From Chloroflexota bacterium (GTDB lineage Bacteria > Chloroflexota > Limnocylindria > Limnocylindrales > CSP1-4), in assembly GCA_016191345.1 (NCBI GenBank), contig JACPOU010000029.1, positions 120,233-184,232 of the forward strand: DNA of 64,000 nt, given 5' to 3'. A program made the position numbers and the translations under genes. This document shows positions 50,654 to 59,608 of this stretch, piece after piece (within the stretch, counting starts at the first letter, position 1; each line of letters opens with the position of its first letter). Below the pieces are notes generated by a model. The model searched no databases, was not told the origin of the DNA, and saw only the letters and a list, made by a program, of their open reading frames with translations.

Positions 50654-51618
50654 TGTTCACCCGGACACGACTCCGCCTGACGCTGCTCTACATCGCCCTG
50701 TTCTCGCTGGTGCTCGGGCTCTTCAGCGCTGTCTTCTACGTCGGAGTCGCGACCGCGCTCGCGCCCACGTTCGACCTGGGTCCGGAACTCACGAACGAGC
50801 AGGCCGCCGCGGTCGCCTACCGGGCGACGGTGGACCAGGTGGCGCTGGCGCTCGTGATCGCCGACATCGCAATGATCGCGATCGTGGCGGTCGCCGCGTG
50901 GATCCTGGCGTCGCGAACCCTCCGTCCTATCAGCGAGGCCCACGCTCGACAGCGGCGCTTTGTCGCCGATGCGTCCCACGAGATGCGGACGCCGCTGGCG
51001 GCCATCCGCGCGTCCGCTGAGGGAGCACTCGCCGGACCCGAGTCGGCGGACGCTCTCCGACGGGCGCTCGAATCGGTCATCGCCTCCACTGAGGATCTCT
51101 CCCGCCTGACGGATGATCTGCTGTTGCTGGCCCGGGCCGACGAACTTCCTCTTGACGCCCGTCGGCGGTCGATCGATCTCTCGGTTGTCGTTGCCGAAAC
51201 CCTCGAGGCATTCGCGGTGGCGCATCGCGGCCCCTCGCGGGTCATCGCCACCCTTGCGCCCGGACTCGTCGTCGCCGCCGATCCTGACGAAGTCGCCCGG
51301 ATCGTGGCAAACCTCGTTGACAACGCCTGCCGTCATGGCTCCGGAGGCGTCGAGCGGCCGCGGGTGATCACACGCCCGGACGAGCGCGACGCTGTCGTCG
51401 AGGTCATCGATGATGGACCAGGCATCGCGGCAGCTGACCTCGAGCGCGTGTTCGCGCCATTCGCGCGGCTCCACCCGGACGCCGGCGCGCCCGAGGGCAA
51501 CGGCCTGGGTCTTGCGATCGCCCGCAGCCTCGCCCGTCGGAACGACGGGCACCTGACGGTCACGAGCCGGCCGGGTGCAGGTTCGACCTTCCGGCTCACC
51601 CTGCCCCGGCTCAGGTGA
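50653..51618 (+). CDS. Sensor histidine kinase, short, no HAMP
   Basis: A 321-residue kinase. TM1 about residues 10-35, an outer loop of only about 30 residues, TM2 about 62-85, then directly the H-box DASHEMRTPLAAIRASAEGA with no HAMP domain between. N-box LVDNACRHGSGG, DDGPGI and GNGLGLAIARS follow. The tiny outer loop suggests sensing within the membrane or through a partner, as in intramembrane-sensing kinases that work with ABC exporters; an exporter operon follows. Confidence 0.92.
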   Translation: MFTRTRLRLTLLYIALFSLVLGLFSAVFYVGVATALAPTFDLGPELTNEQAAAVAYRATVDQVALALVIADIAMIAIVAVAAWILASRTLRPISEAHARQRRFVADASHEMRTPLAAIRASAEGALAGPESADALRRALESVIASTEDLSRLTDDLLLLARADELPLDARRRSIDLSVVVAETLEAFAVAHRGPSRVIATLAPGLVVAADPDEVARIVANLVDNACRHGSGGVERPRVITRPDERDAVVEVIDDGPGIAAADLERVFAPFARLHPDAGAPEGNGLGLAIARSLARRNDGHLTVTSRPGAGSTFRLTLPRLR

Positions 51619-51692
51619 CATTCATCTTGGTGGGCGACAACTTGCACTGATCGACCGGGTCCGCCGGCTCCACCAGTGCGAGGTTTCTTCAG

Positions 51693-52361
51693 ATGCATTC
51701 GACATCCGGCAGGCTCCTCCGGCTCGTCGCCATCTCGGCAATCGGCCTGACTGCCTCGGCGTGCGGGAGCGGTGGCCCGACCTCCAGACCGTCCGACGCA
51801 ACGGTGTCGAGGACCGCGGTGCCGTCCGTCGGTCCGGATTCGACGCCGGGCGAGTCGCCGTCCGTGAGCGGCCCCGCCGGTACCGAGCCGCCGGGCGGAA
51901 CAACCAGCGGGGATGTGCCCGACAACGCCGTCTTCCTCACCTATCGAGGGGCTGGATCCGCCTATTCGATCGAGTACGTGGAGGGCTGGCAGGTCACCCC
52001 GCAGGCCGACGGCGTGGTGATCAGGGACAAGGACAGCAGTGAGAACGTCACGATCGTCCGCCCCGCCCCGGACGTTCTCTCCTATGTCGCGAACACCGAT
52101 CTTCCCGCGCTTCGGGCGCAGCCGGGCTTCGAGCTCATCGGGCAGGACACGGTCGACGTCGGCAGTGTGAAGTACGTGCACCTTGCCTACCGCGTGACCT
52201 CGCCGCCCGATCCGGTGACGGGCAAGCGCGTACCCCAGGTCGCCGACCGTTACTACGCGCCGGGTTCGCAGGCGCTCGCGATCATCACCCTCGCGACCCC
52301 GGACGGCGTCGACAACATCGACGCGTTCCGCCAGATGATCGAGAGTTTCAAGTGGTCGTGA
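51693..52361 (+). CDS. Lipoprotein ahead of ABC exporter genes
   Basis: A 222-residue lipoprotein: signal MHSTSGRLLRLVAISAIGLT with lipobox ASAC, a Ser/Pro/Thr-rich spacer to about residue 75, and a domain of about 145 residues starting VFLTYRGAGSAYSIEYVEGW, a PsbP/DUF1795-like beginning. It ends 10 bases inside the ATPase gene, so it is part of the exporter operon and may be the extracellular partner of the permease. Confidence 0.75.
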   Translation: MHSTSGRLLRLVAISAIGLTASACGSGGPTSRPSDATVSRTAVPSVGPDSTPGESPSVSGPAGTEPPGGTTSGDVPDNAVFLTYRGAGSAYSIEYVEGWQVTPQADGVVIRDKDSSENVTIVRPAPDVLSYVANTDLPALRAQPGFELIGQDTVDVGSVKYVHLAYRVTSPPDPVTGKRVPQVADRYYAPGSQALAIITLATPDGVDNIDAFRQMIESFKWS

Positions 52362-53080
52362 CCGCGGATCCGGCCGGGATGCCACCGGTCCGGGCGGCCG
52401 CACCGGCGATCATCCTCAGCGACGTCATGCGCGTCTTTCGCGAGGCCGACATCGAGACGATCGCGCTGCGCGGGATCGATCTCGAGATCCCCGCCGGCGA
52501 GTTCGTGGCGATCATGGGCCGCTCCGGGTCCGGCAAGTCCACGCTCCTTCAGCTCCTCGCGGGATCCGATCGACCGACCGCCGGGCGGGTCGTCGTCGAT
52601 GGGCTCGACCTGTCCCGGGCCGACGAGCGGGAGCGGGCCGCACTCCGCGGGCGCCACGTCGGGATCGTGTTCCAGAGTGGGAACCTGGTCCCATTCCTCG
52701 ACCTCGAGGAGAACGTCCGGCTCGCTGCGGAGCTGGCGGGGCGCCCGATCGACAGAGCGGCGGCCCGGGTCAGCCTGGCCGGCGTCGGCCTCGATGGCCG
52801 GGAGCATCGGCGGCCGACGCAGCTCTCGGGCGGCGAGCAGCAACGTGCCGCCCTGGCGGCCGTTCTTGCCACGACCCCCCGGATCATCCTCGCCGACGAG
52901 GTGACCGGAGAGCTCGACTCATCGACGGCCAGACAACTGCTCGATCTCATCGGACGGGTCCATCGCGACGCGCGGATGACGCTGCTGCTGGCCACGCACG
53001 ATCCCAACGTGGCCGAACGCGCCGACCGGGTCCTCGAACTCCGTGACGGCCGGATCGTCAGCGAGCGGAGGCCACGATGA
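52352..53080 (+). CDS. MacB/LolD-type ABC transporter ATP-binding protein 1
   Basis: GTG start; 242 residues. Walker A MGRSGSGKST, Q-loop VFQSGNLVPFL, signature LSGGEQQRAALA, Walker B IILADEVTGELD (the usual DEPTG reads DEVTG) and H-loop LLATHDPNVAE. This is the type that powers FtsX-fold permeases by mechanotransmission. It overlaps the lipoprotein and the next ATPase gene. Confidence 0.91.
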   Translation: MVVTADPAGMPPVRAAAPAIILSDVMRVFREADIETIALRGIDLEIPAGEFVAIMGRSGSGKSTLLQLLAGSDRPTAGRVVVDGLDLSRADERERAALRGRHVGIVFQSGNLVPFLDLEENVRLAAELAGRPIDRAAARVSLAGVGLDGREHRRPTQLSGGEQQRAALAAVLATTPRIILADEVTGELDSSTARQLLDLIGRVHRDARMTLLLATHDPNVAERADRVLELRDGRIVSERRPR

Positions 53081-53763
53081 GCGTGATCACGTGCCGGGGT
53101 GTCACTCGTCGCTACGCACAGCCAGGCATGCCGCCCGTCACGGCGGTCGCCGGCGTCGACCTCACGGTGGAGGCCGGCACGATCGTCGCCATCGAGGGGC
53201 CTTCGGGATCCGGCAAGACCACCCTGCTCGGGCTGCTCGCAGGCCTGGAGGTGCCCGACGAAGGCGTGATCGACGTGCTCGGCCACGACCTTGCGCGGCT
53301 GAGCGGCGCTGAACGCGCCCGGCTTCGGCAGGCTCGGATCGGGATCGTCTTCCAGTCATTCGGGCTGATCGCGAGCCTTCGGGCCGGAGAGAATGTCTCA
53401 CTTCCGCTCGCGCTCGCCCGGGTGGCGCCACGCGAACGGGATGACCGCGCGAAGGCCGCGCTCGAGGAGGTCGGCCTCGAATCGGCATTCGGGACACGGA
53501 TCGATGAGCTGTCAGGTGGCGAGCGGCAGCGGGTCGGCGTGGCGCGGGCCCTTGTCATCGACCCGATCGTGATTCTCGCCGACGAGCCGACCGGCAGCCT
53601 CGACGAAGCGAATGCCAGCGGCGTCCTGGCGCTGCTCACGGATGCGGTCCGCCGCCGCGGTGCCAGCCTCGTCCTCGTCACCCATGATCCGGCGAGCGCT
53701 GCCAGGGCGGACCGCCACTACATGATGCGCGACGGGCGCCTTTCGATCGGAGTGCCAGCATGA
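53077..53763 (+). CDS. MacB/LolD-type ABC transporter ATP-binding protein 2
   Basis: A 228-residue ATPase with Walker A EGPSGSGKTT, Q-loop VFQSFGLIASL, signature LSGGERQRVGVARAL, Walker B VILADEPTGSLDE and H-loop LVTHDPASA. All key residues are canonical, in contrast to the DEVTG of its neighbour. Two different ATPases for one permease gene suggest a heterodimeric NBD pair. The permease starts 4 bases before its stop. Confidence 0.92.
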   Translation: MSVITCRGVTRRYAQPGMPPVTAVAGVDLTVEAGTIVAIEGPSGSGKTTLLGLLAGLEVPDEGVIDVLGHDLARLSGAERARLRQARIGIVFQSFGLIASLRAGENVSLPLALARVAPRERDDRAKAALEEVGLESAFGTRIDELSGGERQRVGVARALVIDPIVILADEPTGSLDEANASGVLALLTDAVRRRGASLVLVTHDPASAARADRHYMMRDGRLSIGVPA

Positions 53764-56483
53764 ACCTCCTCCGACACGCGCTGCGCCTCGTCGTCCGCGA
53801 GCCGCGACGGTCCCTCGCCGCGCTCGTGGGCGTGAGCCTCGCGTCGGCCCTGATCACGAGCGTCCTCCTGTTCGGCGCCGCCTCGGGCAGCACCGTCACC
53901 CGGCGTGCCCTGGCGGACCTCCCGGTCGACGCCCAGGTCGTCCTCGCCCCCAAGGCCGATCCCGAGGCGGCGCTCAAGATCCTTCGCGCCGATCCCGCTG
54001 TCCGCGCCGTCACCAGGTTCGACCTCGCCCACTTCGACTCCGCCTCCGCGGACAAGTCGGGAACGGCGACCCAGACGAGCGTCGGCGTGTTCGTGGGCCT
54101 CGAACCCTCCTTCACGGCGACCACGGGCCTGTTCGATCTGTCATCAGGCTCGCTCACCCCCGGATCGATTGCGATCAGCCGGGACCTCGCTTCGAACCTC
54201 GGGGCCGTTCCAGGCGACACGATCACCTTCCTGCTTCCAGGCGGCGCCTCCGTGCCGCTCAAGGTGACAGGCATCGTCTCGATCGTGGGTGCGGACCTGG
54301 TCCTCGGTCCCATCGACGCCGCCCATCGAGCTGCGGGCGCCAATTCCCCGGTGAATGTCGCGGTGATGAACCGCGCCGACCTGGAGCGTCAGGTCCTGTC
54401 GCAGATCCCCGCCGGCGCCATCGCCTCCGACCCGGGCACGGCCGGCGGCACGCCACCGGGCGTGACGGCGCCCGTGTTCGCTGCCGATCCCGCGGTGCGC
54501 AGCGAGCTCCACGTGAAGCTCGACCACGCCCAGCTACCGGGTGATCCCGTCGCGGCGCAGCGATGGTTGGACACCGTTCGTCGTCGCGTCGAGCGACAGG
54601 GTGCGGGGAGCTTCACCTGGATCGATGACGCGAGCGCATCGTTGGAGCCCATCGCGGCCGACCTCGCCTGGGGCCAGATCCTGTTCATCTTCCTGGCCCT
54701 TCCAGGCATCCTTCTCGCACTCGCACTCTCCCGGCTCGCCGCGGATGCGACGGCGGATGCGACGCGCCGTCACGCGGCGTTGCTCCGTGCCCGTGGCGCC
54801 TCGCCCCGTCGGCTGCGGACGGTGTTCGTCGCCGCCACCGGCATCACGGCCCTCGTCGGATCGATGGTCGGCGCCACGGTTGGGATCGGGATCGGCTTTC
54901 TGCTCTTCGGCCGGGACCTGGCCTCCGCCGGCGGGCCGGGAACCGTGCTCCAGGCTGGGATCATCGCGATCGGCTTCACGACCATCCTCGCCACGCTGGC
55001 CGCGATCCTGCCGCTGCGGGCCCAGCTGCGTGAGGAGATTGCGTCGGGCCGCCAGGAGTTGCAGCGCTCCCGCCCCCCGATGTGGCAGCGACTCCACCTC
55101 GATGGCGTTGCGCTCGTCGGCGCCGGGGCCGTCTACCTGATCGCCGGGGGAGCCGGCATCCACCCGGTCCTGAACGCCGAAGGGAACCCGACGGTGACCC
55201 TGGCGTTGACCTCCTTCGTGGCACCCCTGCTCTTCTGGGTTGGAGGTACCCTCCTGCTCCTCCGGGCCGTAGGAGCGATCCTGCGGCGAAGCGGAAGGCT
55301 GGCCGGCGCGCTGGGGCGCCTCCTTGGCCCCGGCGGCGATCTCGCCGGACGCTCGCTCGTCTCTCGTTCCGCTGCTGCGTCCCGGGCGATCGTTGTGCTT
55401 GCTCTTGCCGTTGGCTTCGCGACCAGCGTCCTCATCTTCGACGCGACCTACCGCCAGCAGCAGATTGTCGACGCTCAACTCACCCTGGGCGCGGATCTCA
55501 AGGCGACGCCGACCGGGCCGGCCTCGGCGTCGGCGGCGTCGAGCCTGAATGGGCCGGGAGTGGGCACGACGACGCCGTTCGTCGATCGGGTCGTCTACGT
55601 CGGGCCGGAGGCCCAGGACCTCCTGGCCATCGACGCAGCAACCCTCCCCCTCGTGGCGCCTCTCTCGGACTCGTTCTTCCAGGGATCCACGGCCACCGCG
55701 GCGATGGCGGCGCTCCGCGGGCGTCCAGATGCAATCCTGGTGTCGGCCGAGACGGCCAAGGACTACAGCATCGTTCCGGGCGACCGGCTCCGCGTCCGGG
55801 TCCCAGACGCGACTGGCGCGCTCCGGAGCGTCGAGTTCACGATGGCCGGGATCGCCCTCGAGTTTCCGACCGCCCCGAAGGACGCGTTCCTGGTCGCCAA
55901 TCGGGCGTATGTCGTCGCCCAGACCGGGAATGACCGGATCTCGTTCGTCCTGGCTCGGGCTGATGGCAATGTTGGCGACGCGTCGTCGAACCTGAGCCGT
56001 CGCCTGGGTTCCGGGTGGCTCGTTGCGGACCTCGGTACGACAACGGCGCGCCTGGCCAACAGCATCACCTCGGTAGATCTGACCGGCCTCGTCCTGCTGG
56101 ACGTCGGGTTCGCCGTCATCATCGCGGCGGTCGGTGTCGCGCTCTTCCTCCTGGCCGGCCTTGCCGAGCGGCGGCGTGAGTTGGCAACGCTCATCGCGAT
56201 CGGCGCCGAGCCGAAGCAGGTCCGGTCATCGATGATCGGAGAAGCCCTGTTCGTCGGCGTCTCGGGCGTGACCACCGGCCTGGTCGTCGGCGGTCTCGTC
56301 GGTCTTACGCTTCTCCAGATCCTGGCTGGCGTCTTCGACCCACCCGCCGATGCCCCAGCGGTCCCCATCGCCCTGATCGGCGCGATGACCGGGATGATTG
56401 GTTCGTCACTCGTCGGGGCGGTCGTGCTCGCCGACCGAGGCCTGTCCAGGCTGAACGTTGTCGCCGCCCTGCGCGAACGGTGA
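53760..56483 (+). CDS. FtsX/MacB-fold ABC transporter permease, duplicated
   Basis: A 907-residue protein. TM1 about 20-42; outer MacB-PCD-like domain about 45-290; three TM helices about 300-420 (first FtsX module, with SRLAADATADATRRHAALLR coupling segment). Two further TM helices about 445-520 are followed by a second outer domain about 560-750 and a last FtsX module with GLAERRRELATLIAIGAEPK. This is the 10-TM layout of BceB/LolE-like exporters. With the adjacent TCS and lipoprotein it resembles a peptide-antibiotic or lipid sensing/export module. Confidence 0.88.
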   Translation: MNLLRHALRLVVREPRRSLAALVGVSLASALITSVLLFGAASGSTVTRRALADLPVDAQVVLAPKADPEAALKILRADPAVRAVTRFDLAHFDSASADKSGTATQTSVGVFVGLEPSFTATTGLFDLSSGSLTPGSIAISRDLASNLGAVPGDTITFLLPGGASVPLKVTGIVSIVGADLVLGPIDAAHRAAGANSPVNVAVMNRADLERQVLSQIPAGAIASDPGTAGGTPPGVTAPVFAADPAVRSELHVKLDHAQLPGDPVAAQRWLDTVRRRVERQGAGSFTWIDDASASLEPIAADLAWGQILFIFLALPGILLALALSRLAADATADATRRHAALLRARGASPRRLRTVFVAATGITALVGSMVGATVGIGIGFLLFGRDLASAGGPGTVLQAGIIAIGFTTILATLAAILPLRAQLREEIASGRQELQRSRPPMWQRLHLDGVALVGAGAVYLIAGGAGIHPVLNAEGNPTVTLALTSFVAPLLFWVGGTLLLLRAVGAILRRSGRLAGALGRLLGPGGDLAGRSLVSRSAAASRAIVVLALAVGFATSVLIFDATYRQQQIVDAQLTLGADLKATPTGPASASAASSLNGPGVGTTTPFVDRVVYVGPEAQDLLAIDAATLPLVAPLSDSFFQGSTATAAMAALRGRPDAILVSAETAKDYSIVPGDRLRVRVPDATGALRSVEFTMAGIALEFPTAPKDAFLVANRAYVVAQTGNDRISFVLARADGNVGDASSNLSRRLGSGWLVADLGTTTARLANSITSVDLTGLVLLDVGFAVIIAAVGVALFLLAGLAERRRELATLIAIGAEPKQVRSSMIGEALFVGVSGVTTGLVVGGLVGLTLLQILAGVFDPPADAPAVPIALIGAMTGMIGSSLVGAVVLADRGLSRLNVVAALRER

Positions 56484-56529
56484 TCCTGGACGTCACGTTC
56501 CAGCACAACCCCGACCGAGGTGGCGGGTG

Positions 56530-56903
56530 TGGTGGAGATGGGGGAGAGTCGAACTCCCCGTCCAGAGCCCTTCGGAAGCGACCAGCTACGAGCGTGTCCG
56601 ATCGTTTTCGTCAACCATCGGGGCGGGGATCGGCACTCTCCCCAATGGTCCAGTCACGTGCCTCTAGATCGAGCTTGAACCTGGATTACGCGACGCTCAT
56701 CCAGGCTGCAGCCCCGCTGAATGACGCTTCCACCACCCGCGGGACCGGGGTGGCTTCCACGCTCACCTTACCGCCTAAGCGGCGAGGGCGAGAGTCGACT
56801 GCTTGTTGGCAGTTACTTCGATTTGCTGCCTGTTTAACGAGGCCTGACAGCACCTCGGCTCGCGTTCGCTTTCAGCCAGACCCTGTCGAAACCACGCATC
56901 CCC
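56530..56903 (-). ncRNA. ssrA: Transfer-messenger RNA (tmRNA)
   Basis: Read on the minus strand it begins GGGGATGCGTGGTTTCGACA, the standard one-piece tmRNA start. The tag frame (56775-56810) encodes ANKQSTLALAA followed by TAG. The 3' end has the T-arm core GTTCGA and an encoded CCA at 56530. The acceptor stem pairs GGGGATG with CATCTCC over seven base pairs with one G-U wobble. Length is 374 bases. Its protein partner smpB is about 3 kb away. Confidence 0.96.
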
Positions 56904-57029
56904 ACAGGACCGGACGCGCGTCGGCGTCCTCCGGGAGTCTAGTCGAGGTCGGGGGATCGGCCAAGCGGCGCGCGGGTCCGGCCGGCGGGTACGATCCTCG
57001 GCGACGGCGCCGCACCCCCGGAGGACGCG

Positions 57030-57227
57030 ATGGACCAACCCGAGGCCGCCCCGACGGGCGGCAGGCCGCGCTGCCCGATCTGCGGGCGCGACGAGTACCG
57101 GCGCGAGAAGGGAAAGCTCGACTCCGAGTGGGGGGTCACGGCCCATCGCGTCGACATGCTCGTCTGCCTGAACTGCAGCTACGTCAGGCTGTTCTACGAG
57201 GGCAACACGATCTTCGCTTTCGACTGA
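57030..57227 (+). CDS. Small zinc-ribbon protein
   Basis: A 65-residue protein with two CxxC knuckles, CPICGRDEYRREKG and VCLNCSYVRLFYEG, spaced as in a one-domain zinc ribbon. It ends 3 bases before the urease-like operon and may be co-transcribed. The function is unknown; small ribbons of this kind often accompany metal or nucleic-acid proteins. Confidence 0.75.
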   Translation: MDQPEAAPTGGRPRCPICGRDEYRREKGKLDSEWGVTAHRVDMLVCLNCSYVRLFYEGNTIFAFD

Positions 57228-57230
57228 TCG

Positions 57231-57863
57231 ATGCGCCTGACCGCCTGGGAGGAGGAGCGGCTCCTCATCTTCACGGCCGCCGAGCTCGCCCGGCGGCACC
57301 GCGAGCGCGGGCTGTTGCTCAACGCCCCCGAGGCAGTGGCGGTCATCAGCGACGCGATGCTCGAGGCGGCTCGCGCCGGTGCGAGCTTCGCGGAGGTCGA
57401 GGCCGCGGGCCGCACCGCGCTGCGTCCGGACGAGGTCATGCCCGGGGTCGCCTCGATCATCGACGAGGTGCGCGTCGAAGTGCTGCTGGAGGACGGGACG
57501 CGGTTGGTGGTGCTCCTGGACCCACTCGGCGCAGGGACCCTGGAGCCGGACGGCCCGGGATCCGTCAGCCTCGCGGCGGAGGCCATCGCCGACCCGACCG
57601 CGGGCCTGGACCGCATCACGCTCCAGGTCCGGAGCACGTCGACGCGGGTGGTGCGGGTGTCCTCGCACTTCCCGTTCCAACGGGTGAACGCCCGCCTCGA
57701 CTTCGATCGAGCGGCCGCCGCTGGGTTTCGCCTCGACCTGCCGGCCGGCAGCTCGGCGCGCTGGGCGCCGGGCGAGACCCGGACGGTGTCGCTGGTCCGC
57801 TATCGGGGCAGCAGCAGCAGCAGCGGCGGCAGCGGCAGCGGCGGCAGCGGCGGCGGCGCGTGA
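57231..57863 (+). CDS. Urease-like gamma-beta fusion subunit
   Basis: A 210-residue fusion. Residues about 1-95 are UreA-like (LTAWEEERLLIFTAAELARR, LLLNAPEAVAVISDAMLEAA, VMPGVASIIDEVRVE). Residues about 105-190 are UreB-like (ITLQVRSTSTRVVRVSSHFP, RLDFDRAAAAGFRLDLPAG, WAPGETRTVSLVRY). Fusions of gamma and beta occur in other bacteria such as Helicobacter. Sequence is shorter and more diverged than usual in both parts and ends with a Ser/Gly repeat tail. The stop overlaps the alpha-subunit GTG. Confidence 0.85.
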   Translation: MRLTAWEEERLLIFTAAELARRHRERGLLLNAPEAVAVISDAMLEAARAGASFAEVEAAGRTALRPDEVMPGVASIIDEVRVEVLLEDGTRLVVLLDPLGAGTLEPDGPGSVSLAAEAIADPTAGLDRITLQVRSTSTRVVRVSSHFPFQRVNARLDFDRAAAAGFRLDLPAGSSARWAPGETRTVSLVRYRGSSSSSGGSGSGGSGGGA

Positions 57864-59566
57864 CCAGCCTCTCCCGCGGCGAACGGCTCGCCCGCTTCGG
57901 CCCCACGACCGGCGATCTCGTGCGGCTCGCGGACACCTCGCTCCGGATTCGCGTCCGCGAGGACCGCCAGGCTCCTGGTGACGAGCCGGTCTGGGGCTAC
58001 GCGAAGGATCTCCGCCTCGGCATGGCCCAGGCAGCCGCGGCCGGGCCGTCCGAGCTCGATGCCGTCATCGTCGGCGCGCTCGTCATCGACCCCGTGCTCG
58101 GCATCGTCAAGGCGGACATCGGGATCAAGGACGGCCGGATCGTCGGGGTCGGCCGAGCCGGCAATCCGGGCATCTCGGATGGGATCGACCTGCCGATCGG
58201 GCCGCACACGGCCCCGATCACCGCCTACGGGCTCATCGCCACGCCCGGGGCGGTCGATACCCACGTGCACACGATCAGCCCGAACCTCATCCCGGCGGCG
58301 CTCTCGGCCGGGGTCACGACGCTCATCACCGCGGGGTTCGAGGAACCGCCCGCCCAGATGGAGCGCACGCTTCGCGGCCTCGAGGGCTGGCCCATCAACG
58401 TCGGCCTCCAGGCGAATGCCCGGGCCGCGTCCGATGCCGCGCTCGAGCCGCTCCTCGATGCCGGCGCGGTCGGGTTCAAGATCCACGAGGACTACGGGGC
58501 ATCGCCCGAGCTGATCGATCACACGCTCGCCTTCGCCGAGGGCCGGGATGTCTCCGTCAGCCTCCACACGGACGGCCTGCACGAGACGGCCGAGCTCGAG
58601 GACACCGTGGCAGCGATCCGGGGCCGGACGGTCCACGCGTATCACGTCGAGGGATCCGGCGGCGGGCACGTCCCGGACGTCATCGGGCTCGTCCGCGAGC
58701 CGAATGTCATTTGCTCGTCGACCACGCCGACCATCCCCTGGGGCGTCTCCGCGGCCGACGAGACGCTCGCGATGACGATGCTCAACCACGGCACGAGCTG
58801 GGCCGTTCCGGAGGACGTGGCCCTGGTGCGGGAGCGCCTCCACCCCGCGACGATGGCCGCCGAGGGGCCGCTCCACGAGCTCGGGGCGATCCAGATCGTG
58901 AATTCCGACTCGCAGGGCATGGGCCGGATCATGGAGACGGTCCGCCGGACGTTCCAGCTGGCCGATGTCATGCAGGCGTGGCGGGCGTCCGAGGTGGGCC
59001 GCACGGTGGCCGCGGTGGCGGGCGTTGCCGAGGACCCAGCCGGCGACGACGGCGACCGTGTCCTTCGGTACCTCGCCAAGGTGACGATCGAGCCCGCGAT
59101 CACCCACGGGATCGCCGGGCACGTCGGCTCGCTGCAGGCCGGCCGGATCGCGGACATCGTCCTGTGGAAGCCCGCCCTCTTCGGCGTGAAGCCGGAGCTC
59201 GTCATCAAGGGCGGCCATCCCGCCTGGTCGCCGCTGGGCGAGGGCAACGCCTCGGTGGAGCGCGCCGAGCCCACCCGCTACGCCCCGGAGTTCGCCGGCC
59301 TGCGGCATGCCGCGCCGACGGTCGCCGTCACGTTCGTGTCCGGCGGCGTGGACGTGGGCGCGCTCGCCCGGCGGCTCGACAGCGCACGGGCGTTCCTGCC
59401 CGTCCGAAGCTGTCGCGGCCTGACGCGGGCGGACCTCGCCTGGAACCGGGTCGCGCCGCCGATCGACGTGGATCCCGGCACGGGGCGGGTGACGCTGACG
59501 GGTCTCGAGCTGGCGGCGGAGCCGGCCGCCGAGCTGCCGCTGAACCGGCGCTACTTCCTGCGGTAG
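57860..59566 (+). CDS. Divergent urease-like alpha subunit (UreC homologue)
   Basis: GTG start; 568 residues. Nickel-site ligands are kept: His135 and His137 (DTHVHTI), carbamylated-type Lys207 (GFKIHEDYG), His236 (SLHTDGL), His262 (YHVEGSGGGH) and Asp350 (VNSDSQGMGR). But the mobile-flap Cys-His reads Asn309-His310 (TMLNHG), and the GGGTGP...ATTCTPG segment after GVTT is replaced by ITAGFEEPP. No ureD, E, F, G or H lies in the window. It may be a true but unusual urease or an amidohydrolase acting on another substrate. Confidence 0.82.
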   Translation: MTSLSRGERLARFGPTTGDLVRLADTSLRIRVREDRQAPGDEPVWGYAKDLRLGMAQAAAAGPSELDAVIVGALVIDPVLGIVKADIGIKDGRIVGVGRAGNPGISDGIDLPIGPHTAPITAYGLIATPGAVDTHVHTISPNLIPAALSAGVTTLITAGFEEPPAQMERTLRGLEGWPINVGLQANARAASDAALEPLLDAGAVGFKIHEDYGASPELIDHTLAFAEGRDVSVSLHTDGLHETAELEDTVAAIRGRTVHAYHVEGSGGGHVPDVIGLVREPNVICSSTTPTIPWGVSAADETLAMTMLNHGTSWAVPEDVALVRERLHPATMAAEGPLHELGAIQIVNSDSQGMGRIMETVRRTFQLADVMQAWRASEVGRTVAAVAGVAEDPAGDDGDRVLRYLAKVTIEPAITHGIAGHVGSLQAGRIADIVLWKPALFGVKPELVIKGGHPAWSPLGEGNASVERAEPTRYAPEFAGLRHAAPTVAVTFVSGGVDVGALARRLDSARAFLPVRSCRGLTRADLAWNRVAPPIDVDPGTGRVTLTGLELAAEPAAELPLNRRYFLR

Positions 59567-59583
59567 CGCGGCCCGCGCCCTCA

Positions 59584-59602
59584 GGGGCACCGCGGCTGCC
59601 CC
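59584..59602. terminator. Hairpin between ureC-like gene and smpB
   Basis: GGGGCA-ccgcggc-TGCCCC: a 6-bp GC stem with a 7-base loop in the 42-base gap between the two converging stop codons. No T-tract. Confidence 0.45.
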
Positions 59603-59608
59603 CCGGGG

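Noticed and set aside
56530..56580. A tRNA-like T-arm with CCA end
   Set aside because: It is the 3' part of the tmRNA; no anticodon arm of an ordinary tRNA is present.
56530..56903. ssrA as the attachment site of an integrated element carrying the urease-like genes
   Set aside because: No integrase, no duplicated ssrA 3' end and no change in base composition are visible.
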